11,832 nucleotides of DNA from Bacteroidota bacterium (GCA_020048595.1 JAIFMH010000166.1:1-11832); one strand, 5' to 3'. Counted from the stretch's first letter, positions 1 to 6,342 are shown. Notes: generated from the letters alone by a model not told the origin. Program-made: numbers and translations.

Positions 1-1
1 A

Positions 2-781
2 TGCCTGAATCTCAGTGGACAAAACCGAATTATAACTGGGCGAGTGATTACTGACTATGGGTTAGAACCACTACCGATGTTATACATTCAAAACTCTGAT
101 ACTGTAATTCTAGGAAAAACAGATATGGATGGTCGATTTACAATTAGCATTCCACAAGAAACCGACAGATTGTTGTTTAAAGATGTAGGTTTGGAGTTAA
201 CTGAAATTAAATTGAAGAAAGATTGTGACACTGTTGAAGTTGTAATGATGTACGCTGGGACTTATGACTTTATGACCTTAAAGAAAGTTGATAGACTTCG
301 TAAAAAAAGATTTGATAATTTGCCCAATCTTCATTCAGAAGCTGTGAAAAAAGGGCTTTTTCAAAATAGCAGTATTTGTTACGAAAGAGAATTTAAACCA
401 GATAATCCACCTAAACCAGTTCTTGATAGCATTAATAAAGTATATAAAATAAAAAGAAAACAAAACAAAGATACGTTTAAAGGACTTGCTTTAGGTGATA
501 CTATTAGAATCCCGTATTATGTACAATTGAGATCAACAAATTTGACTCCATATTCATTTGCTTCTGACAGAGAAACCTTTGATTGTATTATCCAAGGAGT
601 AATCACTGAGAAAAATAAACGTAAAGGTGGATATAATCTAGTATACAGAGTTATTGATTGCCATGGTTGTCATTACGATAACATGGTTATTAATGAACCA
701 TATTATCCTGGTCAGGAATTGAAAGTTGGAGAAACTATTAAAATTAACATGAAATATTCTAAGATATTAAAAAACAAATAA
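2..781 (+). CDS. Secreted protein with carboxypeptidase-regulatory-like domain (5' partial)
   Basis: The reading frame is open to the left window edge, so the gene starts upstream. A GTG at 44 is internal and would cut the first strand off the domain. Visible residues 1-8 (CLNLSGQN) look like the end of a signal peptide, and Bacteroidota signal peptides often end at such a Q. Residues 11-70 follow the CarboxypepD_reg-like pattern: ITGRVITDYGLEPLP, then NSDTVILGKTDMDGRFTI, a beta-sandwich fold common in exported proteins of this phylum. The remaining ~180 residues are lysine-rich and match no family I recognise. They include a C-H-G-C motif at visible residues 220-223. The stop lies 5 nt before the inverted-repeat element at 787, so the gene sits as cargo of the first cassette-like unit. 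Location is probably periplasmic or surface; function unknown. Confidence 0.75.
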   Translation, partial: CLNLSGQNRIITGRVITDYGLEPLPMLYIQNSDTVILGKTDMDGRFTISIPQETDRLLFKDVGLELTEIKLKKDCDTVEVVMMYAGTYDFMTLKKVDRLRKKRFDNLPNLHSEAVKKGLFQNSSICYEREFKPDNPPKPVLDSINKVYKIKRKQNKDTFKGLALGDTIRIPYYVQLRSTNLTPYSFASDRETFDCIIQGVITEKNKRKGGYNLVYRVIDCHGCHYDNMVINEPYYPGQELKVGETIKINMKYSKILKNK

Positions 782-828
782 ATACGGTTTCCAACAAACG
801 CTTTAGCAAATGCGGGTATGCGTAATCG

Positions 829-859
829 TTGAAACATTTGAAATCTTTATATACATTTG
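829..859 (+). promoter_or_regulatory. Possible Bacteroidota promoter inside junction element 1
   Basis: TACATTTG (852-859) matches the Bacteroidota -7 element TAnnTTTG exactly, and a TTG (829-831) lies 20 nt upstream as a possible -33 element. It points to the erythromycin-esterase-family gene starting at 982. The -33 part overlaps the 10-mer shared with the second junction element, which does not keep the TA of the -7 box, so this may be a coincidence in AT-rich DNA. Confidence 0.35.
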
Positions 860-901
860 TGCTGGCAGGCAGTTGAGTAACAATTTATTCCCGCACTTGC
901 C

Positions 902-952
902 ATAACTTGTCCCGTGTAACGGGAACTTGTCCCGATTTTTCGGGAGTGTTAT
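902..952. repeat. Small double-hairpin palindromic insert
   Basis: Bounded by ATAAC (902-906) and its reverse complement GTTAT (948-952). Inside are two copies of aacttgtcccg (904-914 and 924-934, period 20 nt), each opening a hairpin: CCCGTGTAACGGG (911-923) and CCCGATTTTTCGGG (931-944). It separates the inner right arm of the surrounding junction element from its outer core, whereas the element at 2205 has no such block at that point. It is best read as a REP- or MITE-like insertion. Confidence 0.55.
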
Positions 953-981
953 CCGTTGGCAACAACCTTAAAAAGACCTTA

Positions 982-2202
982 ATGAGAAAAATTCTGACAA
1001 TACTAATAGCTTTTACATTAGGTTCTTGTACAGCTCAAAATAAACTCAATTCGACAATTGAAGTTACTGCTGATTTAGAAAAATTTGAAAATCTATCAAC
1101 CTTAAAAAAGGTTTTAAAGGATGTTGAAATTATAGCGCTTGGAGAAAATACACACGGGCTTGGAGAGGTATTTGCAGCAAAGACTGAATTAGTCAAATTC
1201 TTACATCAAGAGTTAGGGTTTGATTTGATTCTTTTTGAATCAGGATATGGAGATGCCGCATTAGCCTGGGAGCAATTGGATTCACTAACAGCCAAAGAAT
1301 TTACAAGCGTTTTTAGCTCTAATTTTTACTACAATTCAGAAGAAATTGAAAATCTTGTAAGCTATGTAAAATCACATGGTGGAAGATTAAAAATCCAAGG
1401 GTTTGATTGCCAACCACAGCAAAATTTTCTCATAAAGCGAATGACCGAAATTGCCCAACCATGGGATTCCTTATTGGCAAAGTCGGTTCCATTGGAAATG
1501 AGAAGTTTTAATAACCTCTATCAATATGAGAACGACAAAGACACAGTGTCATTCAACAATCAACGAGACAGATTTATTGGCTTTTTAAACAATTACAACA
1601 CTTTTTTGAATAAAAACTTAAACGAATTGATTAAATCTGGAACTAAAAAGAATGAAATCCTCGCTTTACAAAAATCGAATGAAATTCTTTTAAACACATA
1701 TTCAAAAATCAACATTGGAGAATTGATGAGTTGGCCAATTTCTGCTAACATTAGAGACAAAGTGTTATTTGAAATAGTAAAATCATACAAAGACGAAAAT
1801 CCCGAATCAAAAATCATTATTTGGGCACAAAACAGTCATATTGAAAACAAGACAAAGCCGAATTACAATGTAAATTGGATGGGGCATTATCTTAAAAATA
1901 CCTTTGCCGATAAATACTATTCAATTGGAGCATTTGTCTACAGTGGAAAAAACCTGAACTACAATGGGACTTTTGATTTCGAGCATAATGACAATAAGTA
2001 TCTTGCTTATTATCTTAACCAATTTCAAAAAGAAAAATATGTATTGGACTTAAGAAAATATAACAAAAACGATTTTACCCGTGAACTGCTTTTAGGAATG
2101 GAAAACAATGGAAGCACGGCTGAATTCATTGTTAAAGACAGGTTTGATGGACTGCTTTTTATTAAGTATAGTGATATACCAAAGCTGATTAAAAAACAAT
2201 AA
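982..2202 (+). CDS. Erythromycin esterase family lipoprotein
   Basis: A 406-residue protein of the erythromycin esterase family (Ere, PF05139), whose founding members open the macrolide lactone ring; many relatives have unknown substrates. ATG 982 is chosen because it gives a clean lipoprotein signal (MRKILTILIAFTLGSC, lipobox LGSC, lipidated Cys16). A TTG at 907 in the same frame would begin inside the repeat element. Family signatures are present in order: IALGENTHG (residues 51-59, with E55 and H58 as expected catalytic residues), LILFESG (82-88), GFDCQ (140-144), NIRDK (256-260) and IIWAQNSHI (279-287, H286). Length agrees with the family. The gene is flanked on both sides by attC-like elements. 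Ere genes are known integron cargo, so macrolide inactivation is possible, but sequence alone does not show the substrate. Membrane anchoring suggests a periplasm-facing or outer-membrane enzyme. Confidence 0.85.
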   Translation: MRKILTILIAFTLGSCTAQNKLNSTIEVTADLEKFENLSTLKKVLKDVEIIALGENTHGLGEVFAAKTELVKFLHQELGFDLILFESGYGDAALAWEQLDSLTAKEFTSVFSSNFYYNSEEIENLVSYVKSHGGRLKIQGFDCQPQQNFLIKRMTEIAQPWDSLLAKSVPLEMRSFNNLYQYENDKDTVSFNNQRDRFIGFLNNYNTFLNKNLNELIKSGTKKNEILALQKSNEILLNTYSKINIGELMSWPISANIRDKVLFEIVKSYKDENPESKIIIWAQNSHIENKTKPNYNVNWMGHYLKNTFADKYYSIGAFVYSGKNLNYNGTFDFEHNDNKYLAYYLNQFQKEKYVLDLRKYNKNDFTRELLLGMENNGSTAEFIVKDRFDGLLFIKYSDIPKLIKKQ

Positions 2203-2204
2203 AC

Positions 2205-2340
2205 GTTTGCTAACATCGGTTTGGCAATATGGCGGCTGAAGTGCTTCTATGAAACATTTGTGCAAGGTTCAACAATAGCAATTCTATTGAACTTTAGTGC
2301 TAAAAATCCGCCACATCGCCAAGCCGAAAACCGTTAGCGC
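2205..2340 (+). repeat. attC-like inverted-repeat junction element 2
   Basis: Starts 2 nt after the esterase-family stop codon and ends at the N-terminus of the next gene. The outer core TTTGCTAAC (2206-2214) pairs with GTTAGCGC (2333-2340) through GCTAAC/GTTAGC. The inner arms cggtttggcaatatggcgg (2217-2235) and ccgccacatcgccaagccg (2308-2326) pair over nearly all 19 positions, with mismatches that are mostly wobble-compatible. The apex contains GAAACATTTG (2251-2260) and a smaller hairpin (gttcaacaatag / ctattgaac, around 2267-2292). It shares layout, inner-arm sequence style and the apex 10-mer with the element at 787. I recognise this repeat type from memory as recurrent between short accessory genes in Bacteroidota genomes, but cannot confirm that here. 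Confidence 0.7.
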
Positions 2341-2345
2341 AAATT

Positions 2346-3452
2346 ATAAAAATTTTACTTGCTTTATCGGGCTGTGGCAGACCACCTTTAGATAAACCTG
2401 CAATAAATCATTTAAAATCCGGGAATCTGCTTTTCGGGCAAGCAGACTCAATTTATCATTTCACAAAACAATTTCCTGACAATACACAACTGTCATTTGC
2501 CCTGATACATAATGGCAAGGTTAACTATTATGGCATAAGCCGCATCAACGACACACTTACTACCATCGAAAATAAGGGAAAAGCTTTTGAAATTGGCTCT
2601 ATCACAAAAGTATTTACGTCAACAATACTGGCAAATTTTGTAATTAATGGTGATGTGGAATTGGACAACACTATTAACCAATATTTTGACTTCCCTTTCA
2701 ATGATAATTTAAAATTCACATTTCGGGAATTAGCTAATCACACGTATGGATTATCACGACTTCCATCGAATATGCGTTTTGCTGCAATTTTCAATCAAAA
2801 AAACCCATATAAAAATTATGATGAGCAAAAACTTGATGAATATCTAAAAAACGATATTTCTATAGACTATCCAAAAGGAAGTAAAAGCGAGTATTCCAAC
2901 TTAGGAATGGGTTTAGTATCTTATTCATTAAGAAAACATTCCGGCAAGAGCTACGAGAAACTTGTAAAAGAACTTATATTCGATAAATACAATATGACTC
3001 ATTCCGGCACAGACAGAACAAAAGTTGCCAATATTTTAGTGGAAGGTATTAACGAGAGAGGAAAGCCAACTCCAAACCGGACACCTGGCGCATTAATCGG
3101 GGCAGGTGGGATTTACTCTACTGTGGAAGACCTTTCAGAATTTGCAATTGCACAATTCGACAGCAGCAATATGGAACTGGCTCTAACCCGAATTAAAACC
3201 TTTAAGGAGAACGAAATCAGAGATGTAGGATTGGGATGGTTTATTATTAACAGAAAAAATGGCAACAAATGGCATTGGCATAACGGAGGAACTGGCGGGT
3301 ACTCAACCTCAATGATAATAGATGTCGAAAATAAAAACGGAATACTTATTCTGGCTAATATTTCCTCCTATCACAATAAATTTGAGAATATTGATAAGCT
3401 TGGTTTTTCATTTATGAAGATGTTAGAAAGAAAATCACTGATGTCCGGGTAA
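2346..3452 (+). CDS. Class C beta-lactamase/S12-family serine hydrolase, start codon unclear
   Basis: About 368 residues of the AmpC-like serine hydrolase family (S12, PF00144: class C beta-lactamases, DD-peptidases, esterases). All three active-site motifs are present, numbered from 2346: SITK (S85, K88), YSN (Y183, N185) and HNG (312-314). The N-terminus reads IKILLALSGCGRP, a lipobox (LSGC) preceded by a shortened hydrophobic stretch, so it looks like a lipoprotein. No ATG, GTG or TTG occurs in frame between the stop at 2301 and GTG 2655, and starting at 2655 would delete the catalytic serine. Candidate starts are ATT 2343, ATA 2346 (one base from ATG) or CTG 2427. The damaged 5' end coincides with the repeat junction, 5 nt away. 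It may be expressed weakly, be a decaying gene, or reflect a sequence error. Substrate unknown; beta-lactam hydrolysis is only one possibility. Confidence 0.8.
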   Translation: MKILLALSGCGRPPLDKPAINHLKSGNLLFGQADSIYHFTKQFPDNTQLSFALIHNGKVNYYGISRINDTLTTIENKGKAFEIGSITKVFTSTILANFVINGDVELDNTINQYFDFPFNDNLKFTFRELANHTYGLSRLPSNMRFAAIFNQKNPYKNYDEQKLDEYLKNDISIDYPKGSKSEYSNLGMGLVSYSLRKHSGKSYEKLVKELIFDKYNMTHSGTDRTKVANILVEGINERGKPTPNRTPGALIGAGGIYSTVEDLSEFAIAQFDSSNMELALTRIKTFKENEIRDVGLGWFIINRKNGNKWHWHNGGTGGYSTSMIIDVENKNGILILANISSYHNKFENIDKLGFSFMKMLERKSLMSG

Positions 3453-3485
3453 ATTTGATTAAAAGCGCTGTAATGCCCTATACAT

Positions 3486-3623
3486 CTCGTCCCTACGGGA
3501 CTTTATACTTGAGGGGTTACTTTTTATTCTACCAATATACCATCCCTACGGGACTGTCCCGATAGGGACAACATATTGGTAGAAAGTAAATTACATATTG
3601 GTTCTTAGTCCCGTAGGGACGAG
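3486..3623. repeat. Nested palindromic element built on tccctacggga units
   Basis: The outer arms ctcgtccctacgggact (3486-3502) and agtcccgtagggacgag (3607-3623) are perfect 17-nt reverse complements. Inside them ctaccaatat (3529-3538) pairs perfectly with atattggtag (3573-3582). The centre holds catccctacgggac followed by tgtcccgataggga, a third hairpin. The whole unit could fold as a three-tier cruciform or RNA hairpin. It begins 33 nt after the hydrolase stop and could serve as a transcript end. No transposase is present; a REP/MITE-like element is the simplest reading. Confidence 0.7.
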
Positions 3624-3675
3624 ATATAATTTTAACCGGACACCATTGAAAGAAAATGAACAACAAAGCCGAACC

Positions 3676-3687
3676 GCTAACACCGGT
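3676..3687 (+). repeat. Possible half-site of a third junction element
   Basis: GCTAACACCGGT matches the left edge of the second junction element (GCTAACATCGGT, 2209-2220) at 11 of 12 positions. No matching right arm, no apex 10-mer and no GTTAGC partner follows, so if real it is a truncated relic. It lies 224 nt after the hydrolase stop, with the palindromic element between. Confidence 0.35.
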
Positions 3688-3790
3688 GATTGGTTTTTAA
3701 GGCCGAAAATTATGTTTAAAGCCACGCAGTTGATTACGCAAGGAGGGGAATGGATGTTCTTGGTATAAGTCTGAAGAAAAATGCTTGTTT

Positions 3791-3820
3791 TTTGCATTGA
3801 GCACCTTTTGCTTACCTTTG
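3791..3820 (+). promoter_or_regulatory. Likely promoter for the GNAT acetyltransferase
   Basis: TTTG (3791-3794), an 18-nt spacer, then TACCTTTG (3813-3820). This is close to the Bacteroidota consensus TTTG-N19-TAnnTTTG. It predicts a 5' leader of roughly 140 nt before ATG 3971. It suggests the acetyltransferase is transcribed independently of the upstream cassette-like genes. Confidence 0.45.
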
Positions 3821-3970
3821 GTTCTCGGAACATACAAAATCATATTGTGATTAAATCTACTCTTCGAAATGACCTGCTCTCTGAATGCGTACTAAGATTT
3901 ATGGCCAACCCGTACTGATTTTCTTGCAAACAAAATAACAAAGCTATTAATCTGAAAACTATAATTTAAA

Positions 3971-4426
3971 ATGATCAGTTGCAACAGAACAGATTCCGGA
4001 AACAAGGACTTCCAAATGCTTGTCAGGGAACTTGACGAAGATTTAAAGATCCGTGATGGGGATGACCATGATTTTTATGCCCAATTCAACCAAATTGATA
4101 AAATTAAGCATTCAATCGTTGCTTACGATAACGGAATACCGGTTGGTTGCGGTGCCATTAAGGTATATGACCATAATACAATGGAAGTTAAGCGTATGTT
4201 TGTGGTTCCTCGTATGCGTGGACAGGGAATTGCTTCTATGATTTTAAATCATTTGGAACTGTGGGCTCTGGAGTTAAACTACACGAAATGCCTTTTGGAA
4301 ACCGGAATAAATCAACCGGAAGCTATTGCAATGTATAAGAAAAACAGGTATAAGATCATCCAAAATTACGGGCAGTATGCAAATGTGTCAAACAGCGTTT
4401 GTTTTGAGAAAATTCTGACAGAATAG
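3971..4426 (+). CDS. GNAT family N-acetyltransferase
   Basis: A 151-residue single-domain GCN5-related N-acetyltransferase, which moves an acetyl group from acetyl-CoA to an amine; cytosolic, with no signal peptide. The N-terminal helices (MLVRELDEDL, residues 16-25) lead to the strand HSIVAYDNGIPVGCGAI (47-63). The acetyl-CoA-binding motif A is MEVKRMFVVPRMRGQGIAS (71-89), with R81-x-x-G84-x-G86 as the pyrophosphate-binding signature. CLLETGINQPEAIAMYKKNRY (107-127) is the usual motif B region, in which a tyrosine acts as general acid in many relatives. Length is normal for the family. The substrate cannot be read from sequence; small molecules or antibiotics are as possible as protein N-termini. 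The frame stays open for 65 codons past its TAG stop. Confidence 0.88.
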   Translation: MISCNRTDSGNKDFQMLVRELDEDLKIRDGDDHDFYAQFNQIDKIKHSIVAYDNGIPVGCGAIKVYDHNTMEVKRMFVVPRMRGQGIASMILNHLELWALELNYTKCLLETGINQPEAIAMYKKNRYKIIQNYGQYANVSNSVCFEKILTE

Positions 4427-4774
4427 ATTGAATTCAGCTATGATCCTTTCCTATACTTAACAGGCGGTAAAAAATCGCATTACTCGAAGTCGCAAAGCAT
4501 TGATGTTTTTTCTAACCCGGTTTTTCTAACCAATAATACGAAAATCGATAATCTGAAAATTTTATCGGTGTATTCTTATGCTGATATAAGACTTAATTAT
4601 ACAATGTATATGCACCATGCCTGAAAATAGGTTCAGGTTTCAAAAGCATTTGTAAAAATTGTATTTTTACCACAGCAACAATTCAATTCTGGCAGATGTC
4701 AGATGCATTGTTTTTACCACGCATTGGCAGATATTTCCGAAAGCCGGGAAAAAAATAATCTAAATCTTAATGCT
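4427..4774. other. Intergenic region with an open frame after the GNAT stop
   Basis: 348 bp without a confirmed gene. From 4427 to 4621 the acetyltransferase frame stays open for 65 codons before TGA 4622. Its translation has ordinary protein-like composition (for example DVFSNPVFLTNNTKIDN) but no in-frame upstream ATG and no family I recognise. It could be a gene remnant or chance. Two small hairpins follow: CGATAA/TTATCG (4546-4567) and the one at 4620-4637. No TAnnTTTG box is visible ahead of the glycoside hydrolase. Confidence 0.45.
4620..4637 (+). terminator. Weak hairpin, possible terminator
   Basis: CCTGAA-AATAGG-TTCAGG forms a perfect 6-bp stem with a 6-nt loop, followed by TTT. It lies just before the glycoside hydrolase leader and directly after the open frame ending at 4624. 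The poor T-run makes the call uncertain. Confidence 0.25.
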
Positions 4775-6235
4775 ATGAACAGGTTAGTTGGTTGTGCATT
4801 GTTTGTAATGATGACAATGATTTCAAATTCGCAAACAAAAGTGGAATGGGTAAGCTCTACGCAAACTGAACAATGGAAGCAAAATATAGCGGTTGCTACC
4901 ACTCCTGCTGATGAGATAAATGATGTTGAGATAAAACTGAATGAAACTCTGCAAACTATTGAAGGATTCGGTACTTGTTTTAATGAAGTGGGATGGACTT
5001 CGCTAAGCCTTTTAAGCGAAACGGACAGAGATAATATTTTCAGGGAACTTTTCGCTCCTGGCGCAGGTGCCAATTTCACAATCTGCCGCATGCCGCTTGG
5101 TGCCAATGATTTTTCGCGGGATTGGTATTCGTATAATGAGACGGATGGCGACTTCGCGATGAAAAATTTCAGCATCGACAATGATAAAGAAACCTTGATT
5201 CCATTCATAAAAAATGCACAGAAATACAATCCGGGATTGAAAATCTGGGCATCTCCCTGGTCACCGCCTTCATGGATGAAATACAACAAACATTATGCAC
5301 TTAAAAGCCTGCAAAAGGGTATTACAAATAGTACGTCAGAGGAATGGGGAATCTATTTCACCGGACTGGATAATGGATTAAAACCGGAAAAGGAAGGTAA
5401 AGAAGGTACCGATATGTTTATTCAGCACGACAAATATTACAAAGCATATTCCTTGTACTTTGTAAAATTTATCAAAGCTTACAAAGCAGAGAAGATAAAT
5501 ATCGGCATGGTAATGCCACAGAATGAATTCAATTCGGCACAGCCTTTCCCAAGCTGCACCTGGACAGCGAAAGGGCTTGCGAAATTCATAGGTTATTTAG
5601 GGCCGGAGATGAATGCTTTAAATGTGGATGTTTACTTTGGCACCATGGAAAGACCCAATGAAAAACTGGTGGATACCATTTTAACAGATGTGGTGAGCAG
5701 CAAATATATCAAAGGTGTGGGTTTTCAATGGGCCGGCAAAGATGCCATTTCCGGAATTCATAAAAGGTATCCGGATCTTACTTTGTACCAATCAGAGCAG
5801 GAATGCGGCAACGGTAAAAATGACTGGAAATACGCTAAATATACATGGGGCCTGATGAAACAATATTTCAACAATGGGGCAAATGCATACATGTACTGGA
5901 ATACATCCTTACTGCAAAATTCAATAAGCCGCTGGGGCTGGAAACAAAATTCACTGGTAAGCGTAAATCCGGAAACAAAAACCTACAAGTACAACTTTGA
6001 CTATTATGTGCTGAAACACCTGAGCCATTATATAAAACCAGGTGCAAAACGCCTGTCAGTGAGCGGTAATTTTCAAAATTTGCTTGCTTTTATAAATCCG
6101 GATAAAAGCATTGTTGTTGTCCTGCAAAATGAATATGAAACACAGGCCACTATCAGCATTAAAGTTGGTAATGAAATGATAAGTGCGTCAATGGAACCGG
6201 ATTCGTTTAATACTTTATTGATACATCAGAAATAA
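4775..6235 (+). CDS. Secreted GH30-family glycoside hydrolase
   Basis: A 486-residue glycoside hydrolase family 30 enzyme, a retaining (beta/alpha)8 barrel with a side beta-domain. ATG 4775 is chosen because it opens a clean signal peptide (MNRLVGCALFVMMTMISNSQ, cleavage near residue 20); TTG 4703 would put 24 hydrophilic residues in front. Family landmarks are TIEGFGTCFNEVGW (61-74), CRMPLGANDFS (104-114), IWASPWSPPSWMKY (157-170), the acid/base glutamate in MVMPQNE (E251), and the likely nucleophile in LYQSEQEC (E341). The C-terminal strands from about 425 to 486 form the side domain. GH30 includes glucosylceramidases, beta-1,6-glucanases and xylanases. The QSEQEC-G-G-NDW stretch makes me lean towards the beta-1,6-glucanase branch, tentatively. 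No SusC/SusD genes adjoin, so it is not in a classical polysaccharide-utilisation locus within this window. Probably periplasmic or exported. Confidence 0.88.
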   Translation: MNRLVGCALFVMMTMISNSQTKVEWVSSTQTEQWKQNIAVATTPADEINDVEIKLNETLQTIEGFGTCFNEVGWTSLSLLSETDRDNIFRELFAPGAGANFTICRMPLGANDFSRDWYSYNETDGDFAMKNFSIDNDKETLIPFIKNAQKYNPGLKIWASPWSPPSWMKYNKHYALKSLQKGITNSTSEEWGIYFTGLDNGLKPEKEGKEGTDMFIQHDKYYKAYSLYFVKFIKAYKAEKINIGMVMPQNEFNSAQPFPSCTWTAKGLAKFIGYLGPEMNALNVDVYFGTMERPNEKLVDTILTDVVSSKYIKGVGFQWAGKDAISGIHKRYPDLTLYQSEQECGNGKNDWKYAKYTWGLMKQYFNNGANAYMYWNTSLLQNSISRWGWKQNSLVSVNPETKTYKYNFDYYVLKHLSHYIKPGAKRLSVSGNFQNLLAFINPDKSIVVVLQNEYETQATISIKVGNEMISASMEPDSFNTLLIHQK

Positions 6236-6260
6236 TTTCGGATAACTTATGATCCGGAAA
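6236..6260 (+). terminator. Hairpin directly after the GH30 gene
   Basis: TTTCGGAT (6236-6243) pairs with ATCCGGAAA (6252-6260) with one bulged G and an 8-nt loop, starting immediately after the stop codon. There is no T-run, so it may be a transcript-stabilising or weak terminator hairpin. Confidence 0.3.
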
Positions 6261-6342
6261 CGACTTCAGGGCGAACCCGGACTAACTTGCCAGGTTTGGC
6301 CTAAAATTTATTAACACCACCATCAATTGCTTCATTTTAAAT

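Larger units (their letters stand above)
787..963 (+). repeat. attC-like inverted-repeat junction element 1
   Basis: Long imperfect inverted repeat filling the gap between two unrelated genes. Outer arms are GTTTCCAAC (787-795) and GTTGGCAAC (955-963), complementary except for one position. Inner arms are ttagcaaatgcggg (803-816) and cccgcacttgccataa (890-905). The apex holds GAAACATTTG (831-840), also found at the same offset in the element at 2205. It starts 5 nt after one stop codon and ends 18 nt before the next start. The layout (short outer core, longer inner arms, variable middle) is that of an integron attC site, but the cores do not fit the classical RYYYAAC/GTTRRRY pair cleanly. It could instead be another mobile or recombinogenic repeat. 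The right arm is interrupted by a palindromic insert (902-952). Confidence 0.65.
3453..3970. other. Non-coding region with repeats, between the hydrolase and the GNAT gene
   Basis: 518 bp without a credible gene. The left part is dominated by a nested inverted repeat (3486-3623), followed by a 12-nt match to the junction-element core (3676-3687). The right part holds a likely promoter (3791-3820) and an AT-rich leader up to the acetyltransferase start. An 80-codon frame on the - strand (3591-3833) runs through the repeat and the promoter and shows no family signature. Confidence 0.6.

Noticed and set aside
1..54. Short frame starting with the ATG at position 1
   Set aside because: It ends after 17 codons, shows no features and overlaps the better-supported frame starting at position 2.
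44..781. GTG 44 as the true start of the first gene
   Set aside because: The frame is open to the window edge, and the residues before it (SGQNRIITGRV) complete the first strand of the carboxypeptidase-regulatory-like domain, so GTG 44 is internal.
907..981. TTG 907 as start of the esterase-family gene
   Set aside because: It lies inside the palindromic insert and would put 25 non-signal residues ahead of a clean lipoprotein signal peptide.
787..3687. CRISPR array
   Set aside because: The repeats are long, imperfect, palindromic and separated by whole genes, with no regular short spacers.
3591..3833. 80-codon reverse-strand frame
   Set aside because: It runs through the nested palindrome, the half-site and the promoter, and has no recognisable domain; probably a translated repeat.
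4714..5289. 191-codon reverse-strand frame
   Set aside because: It is antisense to the well-supported GH30 gene and has a composition typical of shadow frames.
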